64,000 bases of DNA from Desulfobotulus alkaliphilus (lineage in GTDB: Bacteria > Desulfobacterota > Desulfobacteria > Desulfobacterales > ASO4-4): the NCBI RefSeq assembly GCF_007830435.1, contig NZ_VLLC01000004.1, positions 62,001 to 126,000 of the forward strand, written 5' to 3'. The notes under the pieces are model-generated. The model did no database searches, was not told the DNA's origin, and saw only the letters and a program-made list of their open reading frames with translations. Positions 18,064 through 27,284 of this stretch are shown one piece after another (within the stretch, counting starts at the first letter, position 1; each line of letters starts with the position of its first letter). Both the position numbers and the translations under genes were made by a program.

Positions 18064-18065
18064 AA

Positions 18066-18159
18066 GAATCTGACTATAATGATTTTTCAGCCATACGAAG
18101 TTTATAGACTGACAAGAACCGCAACAGCAGACTGTGGCTGAGTCAGGGTATAAATCAGG
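18066..18159 (+). repeat. Repeat family A, internally deleted copy 5
   Basis: 94 bases containing only the two ends of the family: GAATCTGACTATAATGATTT TTCAGCCATACGAAG at the left and CAGACTGTGGCTGAGTCAGG GTATAAATCAGG at the right. The hairpin-rich middle present in copies 1 and 2 is absent. It lies just after the helicase stop. Confidence 0.6.
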
Positions 18160-18178
18160 TAAAAAAACGTCATTCACC

Positions 18179-18212
18179 GGGCCGGAATCCAGATGGGCTC
18201 CGGCCCTTTTGT
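18179..18212 (+). terminator. Intrinsic terminator upstream of the CoADR-like gene
   Basis: GGGCCGGA (18179-18186) and TCCGGCCC (18199-18206) pair and are followed by TTTT. It separates the helicase transcript from the next gene. Because it ends about 23 bases before that start codon, it could also act as a leader attenuator. Confidence 0.65.
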
Positions 18213-18234
18213 TTCTGCAAGGAAAGGAGATGCC

Positions 18235-19575
18235 ATGCATTTTGTCATCATAGGGGGCGATGCCGCAGGCATGAGTGCTGCCAGCCGTGCCCGCCGCAAT
18301 GCACCGGACATGAAGATCACCGTACTGGAAATGACGCAGGACATCTCCTACAGCGCCTGTTCCATGCCCTATGTCCTTGCCGATGAAGAGGGGGACATGG
18401 ATGCCCTCATCATGAGGACCCCTGCCGTATTCCGGGAAAAACACGGCATTGATCTGCGTCTGGGCCACAAAGTGGAAGACATTGACCCCGAAGCCCGCAG
18501 GGTTTCAGGAAGGGATTCCGAAGGCAAAAATTTTGAAGTTTTTTTTGATAAACTCCTCATTGCCACGGGATCTGCGGCCAGCATGCCCCTCATCCCCGGT
18601 CATGATCTGCCCCATGTTTTTGTGCTGAAGAGTCTGGATGACGGACGCAGGGTAAAGGCCTTTATAGAGGAAAAAAGGGTCAAAAAGGCCGCCATCATCG
18701 GAGCAGGATACATAGGCCTTGAAATGTGCGAGGCCCTTACGGAAAGGGGAATCACCGTACAGCTGATCCGCAATGCTCCGGAAATACTGCCATGGCTGGC
18801 ACCGGAACTTTCCCTTGTTGTGGAAAAGGCCCTCGGAGAAAAAGGCATTCTCATCAACCATGGCTGCACCACGGAACGCATCGAAGCCCATGGCAGCAGG
18901 CTGGATATCTGCTGTACCGAGGCCTGTTTTGATGCGGAGATGGTGCTCATGGCCATTGGTGTACGCCCCTCAGGCTTCCTTGCAAAAAATGCCGGTCTGG
19001 AGCTGGGGGCTGCCGGTGCCATTGCCGTGAACCGCAGTCTGCAGACCAGCCATCCGGACATTTACGCAGCCGGAGACTGTGCCGACGCCTATCATGTGGT
19101 AACCGGAGAAAAGGTGTGGATACCCATGGCCCTGACCGCCAACCGGGCCGGATGGGCCGTGGCAGACCACATCACCGGAAAACCCGTACGCATGGAAGGG
19201 GTGGCCGGAACCGGTGTTTTCAAAATTTTTGATGTGGAAGTGGCCCGCACGGGCCTGACGGTTCAGGATGCGCGTAAAGCCGGATTCGACCCCGTGGAAG
19301 TCGTTGTCAAATCCTATTCCAGAGCCAAAACCGTTGCCGGTTCCAGGCCCGTATGGGTTCAGATGGTGGGCGACAGGCAGAGCGGCAGGCTCCTTGGGGT
19401 TTCCATGGTGGGCAAAGACAATGAGGCCCGCCGCATCAATGCGGCGGCCGTGGCCCTCCATGCCCGGATGCGGGTGGCGGATTTCAGCACAGCCGACCTT
19501 GCCTATGCCCCCCCCTTCAGTCCGGTATGGGATCCTTTGCTGGTGGCGGCCAATCAGCTGCTGAAAAAACTGTAG
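18235..19575 (+). CDS. FAD-dependent CoA-disulfide reductase / NADH oxidase family enzyme
   Basis: 446 residues from ATG 18235, after AAAGGAG. It has an FAD dinucleotide fold at the N-terminus (VIIGGDAAGMSAASRARR), the single redox Cys in SYSACSMPY, a second dinucleotide fold for NAD(P)H (AAIIGAGYIGLEMCEAL), and DIYAAGDCADAYHV. The C-terminal dimerisation domain ends SPVWDPLLVAANQLLKKL. The one-Cys (S-x3-C-x2-PY) pattern marks CoA-disulfide or polysulfide reductases and related NADH oxidases. Sulfur or redox detoxification is plausible in an anaerobe. No rhodanese domain is fused. Confidence 0.85.
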   Translation: MHFVIIGGDAAGMSAASRARRNAPDMKITVLEMTQDISYSACSMPYVLADEEGDMDALIMRTPAVFREKHGIDLRLGHKVEDIDPEARRVSGRDSEGKNFEVFFDKLLIATGSAASMPLIPGHDLPHVFVLKSLDDGRRVKAFIEEKRVKKAAIIGAGYIGLEMCEALTERGITVQLIRNAPEILPWLAPELSLVVEKALGEKGILINHGCTTERIEAHGSRLDICCTEACFDAEMVLMAIGVRPSGFLAKNAGLELGAAGAIAVNRSLQTSHPDIYAAGDCADAYHVVTGEKVWIPMALTANRAGWAVADHITGKPVRMEGVAGTGVFKIFDVEVARTGLTVQDARKAGFDPVEVVVKSYSRAKTVAGSRPVWVQMVGDRQSGRLLGVSMVGKDNEARRINAAAVALHARMRVADFSTADLAYAPPFSPVWDPLLVAANQLLKKL

Positions 19576-19595
19576 GTGCTGAATAAAATACGACG

Positions 19596-20007
19596 GTAAT
19601 TATTCAGCACAGTCTTCCAGGTACCATACCTTTAAGACAGATGCACAGGCCCCAGGCTATTTGCTCGTGACGCAATCTTATTCGGGAGCTTCTTGCCCTG
19701 TGCGGAAGCGGCAAAAACTCCCCGCCACAGGCAGGATAAGCTTTTTGATTACCATGGCAGGCTTGGGCACGCTGCCTTTGTGGCGGCTCAGACAGTTTGC
19801 CGCTTTTATTGCACTCCGGCACTCAAGCCTGAAAAGGCTGCATCGTTTACATTATATGCTTTAGGTTTTTGGCTTGAGTGCCGGACAAAGCTCTGATCCG
19901 AAACGATTGCAATGTCACTTGCAAATAGCCACGGAGCCTTGCAACAGTAACGAAGCTGCTGCAATTACAGCATTGGCAGTTCAGATTAAACTGTGATGAA
20001 CAGCTAC
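19596..20007 (-). mobile_element. IS66-like miniature element (family B), copy 2, with nested insertion
   Basis: 412 bases in reverse orientation. It begins GTAATTATTCAGCAC and ends GTGATGAACAGCTAC. It is flanked on both sides by ATACGACG (19588-19595 and 20008-20015), a perfect 8-base target duplication. The core matches copies 1, 3 and 4, but one arm is replaced by a 71-base inverted-repeat segment. A stray outward copy of the end sequence (GTGCTGAATAAAATAC, 19576-19591) lies just outside. No protein is encoded. Confidence 0.85.
19815..19885. repeat. Nested 71-base inverted-repeat insert
   Basis: TCCGGCACTCAAGCC and GGCTTGAGTGCCGGA form a perfect 15-base inverted repeat around 41 bases. 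It replaces about seven bases of the family B consensus (copy 4 reads GCACAGGCCTGCAAAG at this place). It looks like a later insertion inside the miniature element. Confidence 0.75.
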
Positions 20008-20065
20008 ATACGACGCCTTGTAACTACTCAGAACGTACAAAACCATATAAAAAAGCAGGAGGAAC

Positions 20066-20431
20066 ATGTTCAGGGAAGGTCAGGAAGTTTTCTGGGTAAA
20101 AAGCCTCAATGCCATGCGCAATGCCGCTAAAACAGGGCCGACAGTCATCATAAAAATTGAGGATCGCTGGCTGTATCTGGAAAACGGTCACAGGGTAAGC
20201 ATGGAAACGGGAGAGGCCGAGTACAAAAGGGGGCTGACTCCGGGCCGCTGCTACCTTTCCGAGGAAAGCTACAGAAAGGAGCAGCAGACACTGGATGCCT
20301 GGAATAAACTCAAAAAAGATTTGCAGGCCAGCGGACTCGTTCCCATGGGTGTCACCCCGGAAGACATTGAAAGGGCAAGGGATCTTCTGGGGCTTGGAGC
20401 AAAGTCTTCATGGACAGATGACTCTCCCTAA
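20066..20431 (+). CDS. Small protein of unknown function
   Basis: 121 residues with a strong ribosome site (AGGAGG) before ATG 20066. The first half reads as a small beta-rich domain (GQEVFWVKSLNAMRNAAKTG, then VIIKIEDRWLYLENGHRVSM), possibly an SH3-like barrel. The second half is helical and charged. There is no signal peptide. The family was not recognised. It sits between a miniature element and a convergent acyltransferase gene. Confidence 0.65.
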   Translation: MFREGQEVFWVKSLNAMRNAAKTGPTVIIKIEDRWLYLENGHRVSMETGEAEYKRGLTPGRCYLSEESYRKEQQTLDAWNKLKKDLQASGLVPMGVTPEDIERARDLLGLGAKSSWTDDSP

Positions 20432-20448
20432 GTCCTGCTTAAAACAGA

Positions 20449-21072
20449 CTACTCCTTTTCATCAACAAAGGCTTTTTCCGGATATTTCCCCGTTACGCCG
20501 CTGTAGAAGGCCCGGATGGTTTCCATATCCGCAGCCATATCCCCGGTAGGATGCAACAGCATACCCATACCGCCTTTTTTTGTGGCATAATCCAGATATC
20601 CAAGGCCAATGGGAACCTTTGCCCCCGTTGCAATATGATAAAATCCGGTTTTCCACTGGGATACCCTGCTGCGGGTACCGGAGGGCGGGATAATCAGAAC
20701 CATTTTTTCCGCTTTTTCAAAAATTTCCACAGCCAGCTCCACGGTATTCCCCCTCTGGCTGCGGTCCACGGGAACCAGCCCCGTCCACTTCAGAAGAAAG
20801 CCCATGGGTTTTTCCGTCAACTCCTTTTTACCCATCATATACACCTTCAGCCGCAGCTTCAGGGCCAGCAGCAGGGTCCAGAAAAAATCCCAGTTGGAGG
20901 TATGGGGGGCGGCAATCATCACCAGTTTTTTTTCTTCTTCGGGTACATCCCCCTCCATTTTCCAGCCAAAAACCCAGAGGATAAAGCTTGCCATAAGCCA
21001 TAGAAGCGTATTCAGAACAGGCATATCAAAGATGGTTGTTTTCTGTACTTTCATGTTTTTAACGACTTTCAT
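20449..21072 (-). CDS. 1-acyl-glycerol-3-phosphate acyltransferase family protein
   Basis: 207 residues. The acyltransferase motif I is HTSNWDF (HX4D) and motif III is PPSGTRSR, a variant of PEGTRS. A hydrophobic segment near residues 18-36 may anchor it to the inner membrane. Members of this subgroup acylate lysophospholipids or related lipids. Its start and that of the ABC-F gene diverge; nothing else in the context narrows the substrate. Confidence 0.82.
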   Translation of the reverse strand: MKVVKNMKVQKTTIFDMPVLNTLLWLMASFILWVFGWKMEGDVPEEEKKLVMIAAPHTSNWDFFWTLLLALKLRLKVYMMGKKELTEKPMGFLLKWTGLVPVDRSQRGNTVELAVEIFEKAEKMVLIIPPSGTRSRVSQWKTGFYHIATGAKVPIGLGYLDYATKKGGMGMLLHPTGDMAADMETIRAFYSGVTGKYPEKAFVDEKE

Positions 21073-21424
21073 TGCGGGTCATAAATGAGTGGAAAAAAGG
21101 TTTCCTGCTAAAAGATCAGGCCTGTTTTCCTTATCCGGGCTGCCACAACATAGAAAAAGGAAGACGGGAAAACAAGTCGCATGCAAGGGATTATGGCCGG
21201 GAGCAAAACCAAAAAAATAACCTGCGTCTCCCTATTGCAAGGTATCTTATCTGTTTGAATTCCATTCCCTTCCATGCTATCCCATGCAGGCTTTTTCATT
21301 TGGTGCGTATTCTCTGCGCCCTGTTTATGGGCAGGGTATTTCTTTCAGGCCGCCTGTTCCCTTGTACCCATGCCATCACAATTCAGTTCCGGCCTCTGCC
21401 ACAGGATTTTCCAAGGAGTTTTTC
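21073..21424. other. Intergenic region without recognised features
   Basis: This 352-base gap lies between two divergent genes. I see no convincing promoter boxes, repeats or open frame of quality. It should hold promoters for both sides. The open frame that extends upstream of the ABC-F start through this gap has no ABC features. Confidence 0.5.
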
Positions 21425-23056
21425 ATGATCCATCTGAATCGGATTTCACGCCATCACGGCAACCAGATATTGTTTGACAATGCCAGCCTGCAGATTCTTC
21501 CCGGAACCCGCACCGGCCTTGTGGGACCCAACGGTGCGGGAAAAACCACCATCTTCCGCCTGATCGTGGGGGAAGAAATGCCCGATGGCGGTGACATTTC
21601 CCGCAGCCCCAAAATCCGCATCGGCTATTTTTCTCAGGATGTGGGCGACATGGCAGGACGCAGTGCTCTGGAAGAAGTCATGGCAGCGGTGGGGGACGTA
21701 CTGGCTCTGGGAGAGGACATCAGAAAAATGGAAGCATCCATGGCCGAACCCATGGATGAGGATGCACTGACCCAACTTCTGGAACGCTACGGTGAGGCTG
21801 TGGAAAGCTTTGAGCATCAGGGAGGCTATGAACTGGAATCCCGTGCCCAGAGTGTACTCACGGGCCTTGGCATCGGACCGGATGCCTATCACCGGCCCGT
21901 GGAAGCCTTCAGCGGCGGATGGAAAATGCGCATAGCCTTAGCAAAAATACTCACCACCAACCCGGATGTGCTGCTTCTGGACGAACCCACCAACCATCTG
22001 GATCTGGAATCCATTCTCTGGCTTGAAAACTGGCTGGTTTCCACCTTTAAGGGGGCTCTGCTCATGACCTGCCATGATCAGGAGTTCATGAACCGCATTG
22101 TCTCCCGCATCATTGAAATCGGCAATGGTGCCGCCACCACCTACACGGGCAATTATGATTTTTATATCAGGGAAAGGGAGATCCGGCGGGAGCAGCTGGA
22201 GGCCAGTTTTAAACGGCAGCAGGACATGCTGGCCAAGGAAGAGGAATTCATAGCCAAGTTTGCGGCCAGAGCCTCCCATGCGGCACAGGTGCAGTCCCGG
22301 GTCAAAAAACTGGAAAAAATCGAACGCATTGTGCTGCCGCCGGACCAGAAAAGAATCCGCTTTACCTTTGACACACCGCCCCGGTCCGGAGACGATGTGG
22401 TTTCCATGGAAAACCTTGGCAAAACCTGGCAGACGCCCGAAGGAGGCCTGCACTCGGTTTTCGGCGGCATCTCCGGCATGATCCGCAGGGGAGACAAGGT
22501 GGCTGTGGTGGGGGTGAACGGTGCGGGCAAATCCACCTTTTTACAGGTACTGGCAAAGAGAACCGAGCCCAGCACGGGAAAGGTTACCATAGGAGCCAAT
22601 GTGCACACAGGCTATTTCAGCCAGCATGCCATGGACATTCTCCACCCGGAAAAAAGCGTGCTGGATACGGTTCAGGATGCCCTGCCCACGGCAGGACTGG
22701 GCGTCATCCGCAACCTCTGCGCCGCCTTTCTCTTTCAGGGGGATGATGTTTACAAAAGGATAGACAAGCTCTCCGGCGGAGAAAAAAGCCGGGTGGTACT
22801 GGCCACCCTGCTGGCCCGGCCCTTAAATTTCCTCATCCTCGATGAGCCCACCAACCATCTGGATATTCAGTCACGGGAAGTGCTGCTGGAAGCCCTGCAG
22901 GCCTTTGAGGGAACCGTGCTCATTGTCAGCCATGACCGTCATTTTCTCCGTTCCCTTGTGGGCCGGGTTTTTGAAATCGACCATGGCCGCATGATTCCCT
23001 ACGAAGGCAGCTACGATTATTATCTGAGAAAGCAGATGGCGCTGCAGACGGGTTGA
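21425..23056 (+). CDS. ABC-F family ATPase
   Basis: 543 residues, two ABC domains and no membrane segment. Domain 1 has Walker A GPNGAGKTT, signature EAFSGGWKMRIA and Walker B LLLDEPTNHLD. Domain 2 has GVNGAGKST, DKLSGGEKSRV and LILDEPTNHLD. The linker between them (residues about 240-320) is helical and charged, as in translation-factor ABC-F proteins that act at the ribosomal E site. ATG 21425 follows AAGGAG. No antibiotic-resistance context is seen, so a housekeeping ABC-F of the EttA/Uup/YbiT type is likely. Confidence 0.9.
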   Translation: MIHLNRISRHHGNQILFDNASLQILPGTRTGLVGPNGAGKTTIFRLIVGEEMPDGGDISRSPKIRIGYFSQDVGDMAGRSALEEVMAAVGDVLALGEDIRKMEASMAEPMDEDALTQLLERYGEAVESFEHQGGYELESRAQSVLTGLGIGPDAYHRPVEAFSGGWKMRIALAKILTTNPDVLLLDEPTNHLDLESILWLENWLVSTFKGALLMTCHDQEFMNRIVSRIIEIGNGAATTYTGNYDFYIREREIRREQLEASFKRQQDMLAKEEEFIAKFAARASHAAQVQSRVKKLEKIERIVLPPDQKRIRFTFDTPPRSGDDVVSMENLGKTWQTPEGGLHSVFGGISGMIRRGDKVAVVGVNGAGKSTFLQVLAKRTEPSTGKVTIGANVHTGYFSQHAMDILHPEKSVLDTVQDALPTAGLGVIRNLCAAFLFQGDDVYKRIDKLSGGEKSRVVLATLLARPLNFLILDEPTNHLDIQSREVLLEALQAFEGTVLIVSHDRHFLRSLVGRVFEIDHGRMIPYEGSYDYYLRKQMALQTG

Positions 23057-23071
23057 ACACCTGAGCGGAAA

Positions 23072-23665
23072 TCAGTCTCTGGCATTATAGATAACCCCAC
23101 CTTTGCTGCTGTAGCTTTCCAGCACCTCCCGGCCTTCTTTTGCCATGAAATGGCGGATCACCCGGATACCGGCATTCTCCAGATAGGCATAGGAAGCATC
23201 AAAAACCGGGCCTTCATCAAAACCGATGGCCCGGGCATCTTCCGCAGCCGCCGCACAGACCACGCGGCTGACACCGCTCCAGAGGATGGCACCCAGACAC
23301 ATGGCGCAGGGCTCACAGGAAGTGAAAAGCTCCCTTGTTTTTCCCGGCCCATGGAGGGTGAAGGAAGAAAGGGCTTTCTGGGCCATCATGATGGCCACCA
23401 TCTCGCCATGCAGGGTGGCATTGTTCAAAGGGAAAACCCTGTTGACACCCACCCCCAGCAGCCTGCCGCTTTCCTGATCAAAAATGGCCGATCCAAAGGG
23501 CCCGCCCGTATCCTGACGCACATTTTCTGCGGCAAGCCAGAGGGCAAGGGCCATTTTCTCTTCATCGGAATCATATCTTTTTTTGGCATCCACCGCCGCT
23601 TCCACCCATGGGGGAAGCTCCACAACAACCTGTTGCACAGGGCCTTTTTTCCCCTCGGTCTGCAT
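23072..23665 (-). CDS. Guanine deaminase-like nucleoside/base deaminase
   Basis: 197 residues of the cytidine deaminase fold. Zinc ligands and the catalytic Glu are in LHGEMVAI (HGE rather than HAE) and SCEPCAMCLGAILWSG. The following AAEDARAIGFDEGPVFDA resembles the guanine deaminase loop of Bacillus GuaD better than TadA. It is longer than TadA and has a helical N-terminal extension. Purine salvage fits punA/mtaD elsewhere in the window. Confidence 0.8.
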   Translation of the reverse strand: MQTEGKKGPVQQVVVELPPWVEAAVDAKKRYDSDEEKMALALWLAAENVRQDTGGPFGSAIFDQESGRLLGVGVNRVFPLNNATLHGEMVAIMMAQKALSSFTLHGPGKTRELFTSCEPCAMCLGAILWSGVSRVVCAAAAEDARAIGFDEGPVFDASYAYLENAGIRVIRHFMAKEGREVLESYSSKGGVIYNARD

Positions 23666-23699
23666 AGAATTTTCCTTTATTTTTCAAGACATTTTTTTT

Positions 23700-23926
23700 T
23701 CTGATTACCACTGTCTTTCAGCCATAGAAACTTGAAACCATGGAAATTACATGATCAGATTTTACGATTGTTTACGGGCACCCGTAAAGGGTGCCCCTAC
23801 AAAACGAGGGTCGTAAAAATTATTCGTAGGGGCAGGCCTTGCGCCTGCCCGTATGAAAGCTCTCGCCATGGGTTTGACAACAATCTGACCAGCAAGGCTC
23901 TGGCTGATTCAGGGTAGTAATCAGAT
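23700..23926 (+). repeat. Repeat family A, copy 1
   Basis: About 227 bases, with ends TCTGATTACCACTGTCTTTC and GGGTAGTAATCAGATT forming an imperfect inverted repeat. The middle holds two REP-type hairpins: GGGCACCCGTAAAGGGTGCCC, and GTAGGGGCAGGCCTTGCGCC TGCCC. It matches copy 2 at 31930-32151 along its whole length. The right end supplies the TGA stop codon of the sigma-54 regulator gene. Confidence 0.8.
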
Positions 23927-25471
23927 TTCTTTTTTTAAAATCCCAAGCTTACGCATCTTCCCCCTCAGGGTGCTGGGATGGAGACCCAAAAGGGCGGCAG
24001 CTCCGTCTTCGCCCATGATTTTACCATGGGTTTTTTCCAGTGCCTTACGGATATGCCTGCCTGCGGCATCATCAAAGGAAAGAAAGGGCGCATCGCTGGT
24101 GTTCAGGTGTTTCTCTGCCTTTGTCAGGGAGGGAATCCGGGGCATATCCAGCACAAGAAGGCCGGAGTGAAAACCCCTGGTCTGACTCTGAATGAGACCC
24201 CGCTCCACAAGGTTCTGCAACTCACGGATATTGCCCGGCCAGCTGTGCTGACGGAGAAATTCCATGGTGCCCGCAGGGATGTGCACCTTTCTTGTAATTT
24301 TCATCTCCTTGCATTTCCTTGCCACCAGATACTCCAGAAGGGCCGGAATGTCCTGACTTCTCTGCCGCAGAGGCGGAATCATGATGGGAAAGACATTGAG
24401 ACGGAACCAGAGATCTTCCCTGAAACTGCCCTCTTTGACCATCTGTTCCAGATTTCTGTGGGTGGCGCTGATGATGCGCACATTGACAGCGATGGTTTCC
24501 GTACCGCCCACCCGTTCAATCTCCCTGTTCTGCAGCACCCTGAGCAGCCGTACCTGGGCACTGAGGGGAAGTTCTGCCACTTCATCCAGAAAAAGGGTGC
24601 CGCCGTCGGCCCTTTCAAAACGGCCCCTTTTCAGGGCAAGGGCACCGGTAAAGGCTCCCTTTTCATGGCCGAAAAGCTCACTGTCAATGAGCCCTTCGGG
24701 AAGCCCCCCGCAGTTCACCTTCACAAAGGGGCCGCCGTTTCGGGGAGAAGCCGCATGCAGGGCGTTGGCCAGAAGCTCCTTGCCCGTACCCGTTTCCCCC
24801 AGAAGAAGGACGGGGCTTTCCAGAGGGGCCACCTGACGCACCATCTGCATCACCTCTTTAAGGCCAAAGTCGGCACCGATGATCCTGTCTCCGGAAATGT
24901 GCCTCAGTTCCTTATGGAGATAGCGGTTGTCCTCTTCCAGCATTTCCTTCAGACGGACGATTTCCTCATACTGCAGGGCATTGGTGAGGGCAATGGAAAA
25001 GGGTTCATTGAGCATGCCCATCAGCTCCGCATGGCTTTCGTCATAGCGGTTGCAGCCTTCGGCAGCCAAAAGCAGCATACCGATCATGCGGGATTCCATA
25101 ATCAGTCTGGTGCGCAGCACCGAGACATTCTCGGGCCAGAAAATCCGTATCAGCTCCTGTATGCAGGCCTCCTCTTCCTTCGCATCATTGAGAATCCCAA
25201 AGGAAAAATCCGGCCGCCATTCTTCCGCAACTCTGGGAACGGCAGCCTCGGGTATGGGGAAGGACCGGGGAACCTTTGGCCAGTGATCGGGGCAGATGCG
25301 CACGATGGTGCGGCTCATGGAGGTTGCCGGATCAAAAAGCCCGATGTGGAGGGCATCCGCAGGGATGACCTTTTTTATATAGGCAAGGGTATTTTCCATG
25401 GCCTTTTTGAGATCCAGCCTCCCGCAGATTCTCAAGGTGGCCTCCCGGAAAAAAATATTTTTATTCACTGC
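23921..25471 (-). CDS. Sigma-54-dependent transcriptional activator with GAF domain
   Basis: 516 residues from GTG 25471, which follows GGAAAGGG at 7 bases; the longer open frame to 25543 would overlap the operator sites. Residues about 1-170 look like a GAF sensor. The AAA+ domain has GETGTGKELLANALH, the sigma-54 contact loop GAFTGA and GTLFLDEVAELPL. The C-terminal Fis-type helix-turn-helix is GAAALLGLHPSTLRGKMRK. It is FhlA/NtrC-like without a receiver domain, so it probably binds a small ligand. It is divergent from the sigma-54 promoter at 25611, which it probably controls. Confidence 0.92.
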   Translation of the reverse strand, partial: AVNKNIFFREATLRICGRLDLKKAMENTLAYIKKVIPADALHIGLFDPATSMSRTIVRICPDHWPKVPRSFPIPEAAVPRVAEEWRPDFSFGILNDAKEEEACIQELIRIFWPENVSVLRTRLIMESRMIGMLLLAAEGCNRYDESHAELMGMLNEPFSIALTNALQYEEIVRLKEMLEEDNRYLHKELRHISGDRIIGADFGLKEVMQMVRQVAPLESPVLLLGETGTGKELLANALHAASPRNGGPFVKVNCGGLPEGLIDSELFGHEKGAFTGALALKRGRFERADGGTLFLDEVAELPLSAQVRLLRVLQNREIERVGGTETIAVNVRIISATHRNLEQMVKEGSFREDLWFRLNVFPIMIPPLRQRSQDIPALLEYLVARKCKEMKITRKVHIPAGTMEFLRQHSWPGNIRELQNLVERGLIQSQTRGFHSGLLVLDMPRIPSLTKAEKHLNTSDAPFLSFDDAAGRHIRKALEKTHGKIMGEDGAAALLGLHPSTLRGKMRKLGILKKEI

Positions 25472-25494
25472 CACGCGACGTCCCTTTCCAAAGG

Positions 25495-25558
25495 TGTCAA
25501 ATATGAAACATTTGCCCAAAAGCGCCAAATATGACACACGCAAAGGTCATATATGGCA
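25495..25558. promoter_or_regulatory. Three palindromic operator/enhancer sites
   Basis: Three sites share GYCAWATATGRCA: GTCAAATATGAAA near 25496, GCCAAATATGACA near 25524 and GTCATATATGGCA near 25546. They lie between the regulator start and the sigma-54 promoter, centred about 60-110 bases upstream of its -24 element, as enhancer sites for a sigma-54 activator usually do. Binding by the adjacent regulator is inferred. Confidence 0.7.
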
Positions 25559-25610
25559 GATTGCTAAATAACCATTGCATATTTTCCCCGCATTTTCTGC
25601 ATATTTCTTT

Positions 25611-25626
25611 TGGCATACAATATGCT
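25611..25626 (+). promoter_or_regulatory. Sigma-54 (-24/-12) promoter
   Basis: TGGCATACAATATGCT carries GG (25612-25613) and GC (25624-25625) separated by exactly 10 bases, the invariant spacing of sigma-54 promoters. It points to the small gene at 25705 and the RND pump behind it. Confidence 0.78.
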
Positions 25627-25704
25627 TAACACAAAAAGGTCTTGTGTTACAGACCCGAAAAACCCGTTTTTCAGATGTAAAAAAATTCGGGGATGGAGAA
25701 AATC

Positions 25705-26004
25705 ATGCAGAATATAGAGATCATACGCATATGCGCCTTTAATGAAGCCTCCAGAGAGGAGGCCGTCATGAAAGGAAGGGAGATCATGGAAACCTGTCGC
25801 AATGGCGGCGAAGGTATTGCCATATGGACCAGCACGGATCAGAATACGGATATGCTGATTCTGCTGAAACGCAAAGGAGATCTCCCCATAAAATCCTACT
25901 CCATGGAAGGTCTTCAGATAGCCGATTATTTTTCCCGCTTCGGCTGGATCAGCCACTCCCTGTGGCAGGATATCGCTCCCATGGAAAAAAAATGCAGCGG
26001 ATAA
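25705..26004 (+). CDS. Small protein of unknown function under sigma-54 control
   Basis: 99 residues from ATG 25705, six bases after GGATGGAG; an ATG at 25693 lies too close to its GGGG. There is no signal peptide. The text (IRICAFNEASREEAVMKGRE, then GEGIAIWTSTDQNTDMLILL) suggests a small alpha/beta domain. The family was not recognised. It is the first gene after the sigma-54 promoter and lies about 105 bases before the efflux genes, with no terminator seen, so it may be their co-transcribed partner. Confidence 0.65.
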   Translation: MQNIEIIRICAFNEASREEAVMKGREIMETCRNGGEGIAIWTSTDQNTDMLILLKRKGDLPIKSYSMEGLQIADYFSRFGWISHSLWQDIAPMEKKCSG

Positions 26005-26111
26005 GGAGTGCCTGCCAAAGGGACTCCCGCTGTTTGCAAGTGCCCCTGTAATCGTTATGGAAGCCCCCTTTTTCCACGTCCCGTATCACCTATGTTTTTC
26101 TGGAGGGAAAC

Positions 26112-27284
26112 ATGCCTGTTTTCAAAAACCTGCAAAATCTGCGGGGCCACATCGTCCTTTTCAGCATCCTTCTTCTGATCCTTGCGGCCTGCAGCCAGCC
26201 TGCGGAATCGCCACAGGAACCTAAAAGCGCATTTCGCCCTCCCCCCCCCGCAGTCACCACACTGACGGTAAAGGAGCGGGATGCCAAGGTCTTCAATGAT
26301 TATCCCGCCCGTATTCACGGTGCCCGTCAGGTACAGGTCAGGGCCCGGGTGGAAGGCATTCTTCAAAAACGCCTTTACGTGGAAGGACAGCCCGTGCGGG
26401 AGGGTGATGTTCTTTTTCAGATAGATCCGGAACGCTATGACATTGCCCTGCGCCGTGCGGAAGCGGATCTGGCCAATGCCGAAGCCAGCCATGCCGATGC
26501 CCGCCGTGAATGGCAGCGGTCCATCACCCTTTATGAAGCAGATGCGGTGAGTGAGCGCACAAGGGATCAGGCCAGAACAGCACTGGATCTGGCCGTTGCC
26601 CGGCTGGATCTGGCAAAGACAGCGGTGGAAGAAGCCCGCCGCAACCTGCGTTACACGGAAGTACGGGCCCCCCTGTGCGGCATCACGGGCATGGAGACCC
26701 TTTCCGAAGGCAATCTTCTGGAGTGGGGTGCCCTGCTCACCACCATCACCCAGCAGGACCCGGTCCATGTGCGTTTCTCCCTTCCCGAAGACGACGCCGC
26801 CATTCAGGGTGCCGCCCGCAGGGCCATGGGAAAGGCTGAAAACGGGGATCACCGCTACGAAGCCACCCTCATTTTTTCCGATGGTGCAGCATATGACCGG
26901 AAAGGAGAGCTGGATTTTACGGCCAGCACCATAGACCCGAGAACCGGAACCGTCACGGCAAGGGCCGTTTTCCCCAACCCGGACAACCAGCTCATGCCCG
27001 GCCAGTTTGTCCGCATCCGGGTACATCTTCAGAGTTTCAAAGATATTTTCATGATACCCGAAGGGGCCGTCACCCAGGGGCCGGCAGGACCACGGGTTTT
27101 TGTGGTCACGGATGAAAACAGGGCCGTTTCCCGCAATGTGACCCTGGGGTCTGCGGTAAATGGCGAACAGATTATCCTGAAAGGCCTTGAAAGGGGAGAC
27201 CGTGTTGTGATTATGGGCCATGTCTCCGTCAGGGACGGTATGGAAGTATCCCCCACGGAAAAAAGATCTGAGGAGGCATCCTGA
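26112..27284 (+). CDS. RND efflux periplasmic adaptor (membrane fusion protein)
   Basis: 390 residues, a lipoprotein with lipobox LAACS. AcrA-type order: barrel-sandwich strands ([20 protein letters not shown]), a coiled-coil hairpin rich in Ala and Arg (about residues 100-170), the second lipoyl half ([20 protein letters not shown]), then beta-barrel and membrane-proximal domains. It links the inner-membrane pump to TolC. ATG 26112 follows GGAGGG and its stop overlaps the pump start (TGATG). Confidence 0.93.
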   Translation: MPVFKNLQNLRGHIVLFSILLLILAACSQPAESPQEPKSAFRPPPPAVTTLTVKERDAKVFNDYPARIHGARQVQVRARVEGILQKRLYVEGQPVREGDVLFQIDPERYDIALRRAEADLANAEASHADARREWQRSITLYEADAVSERTRDQARTALDLAVARLDLAKTAVEEARRNLRYTEVRAPLCGITGMETLSEGNLLEWGALLTTITQQDPVHVRFSLPEDDAAIQGAARRAMGKAENGDHRYEATLIFSDGAAYDRKGELDFTASTIDPRTGTVTARAVFPNPDNQLMPGQFVRIRVHLQSFKDIFMIPEGAVTQGPAGPRVFVVTDENRAVSRNVTLGSAVNGEQIILKGLERGDRVVIMGHVSVRDGMEVSPTEKRSEEAS

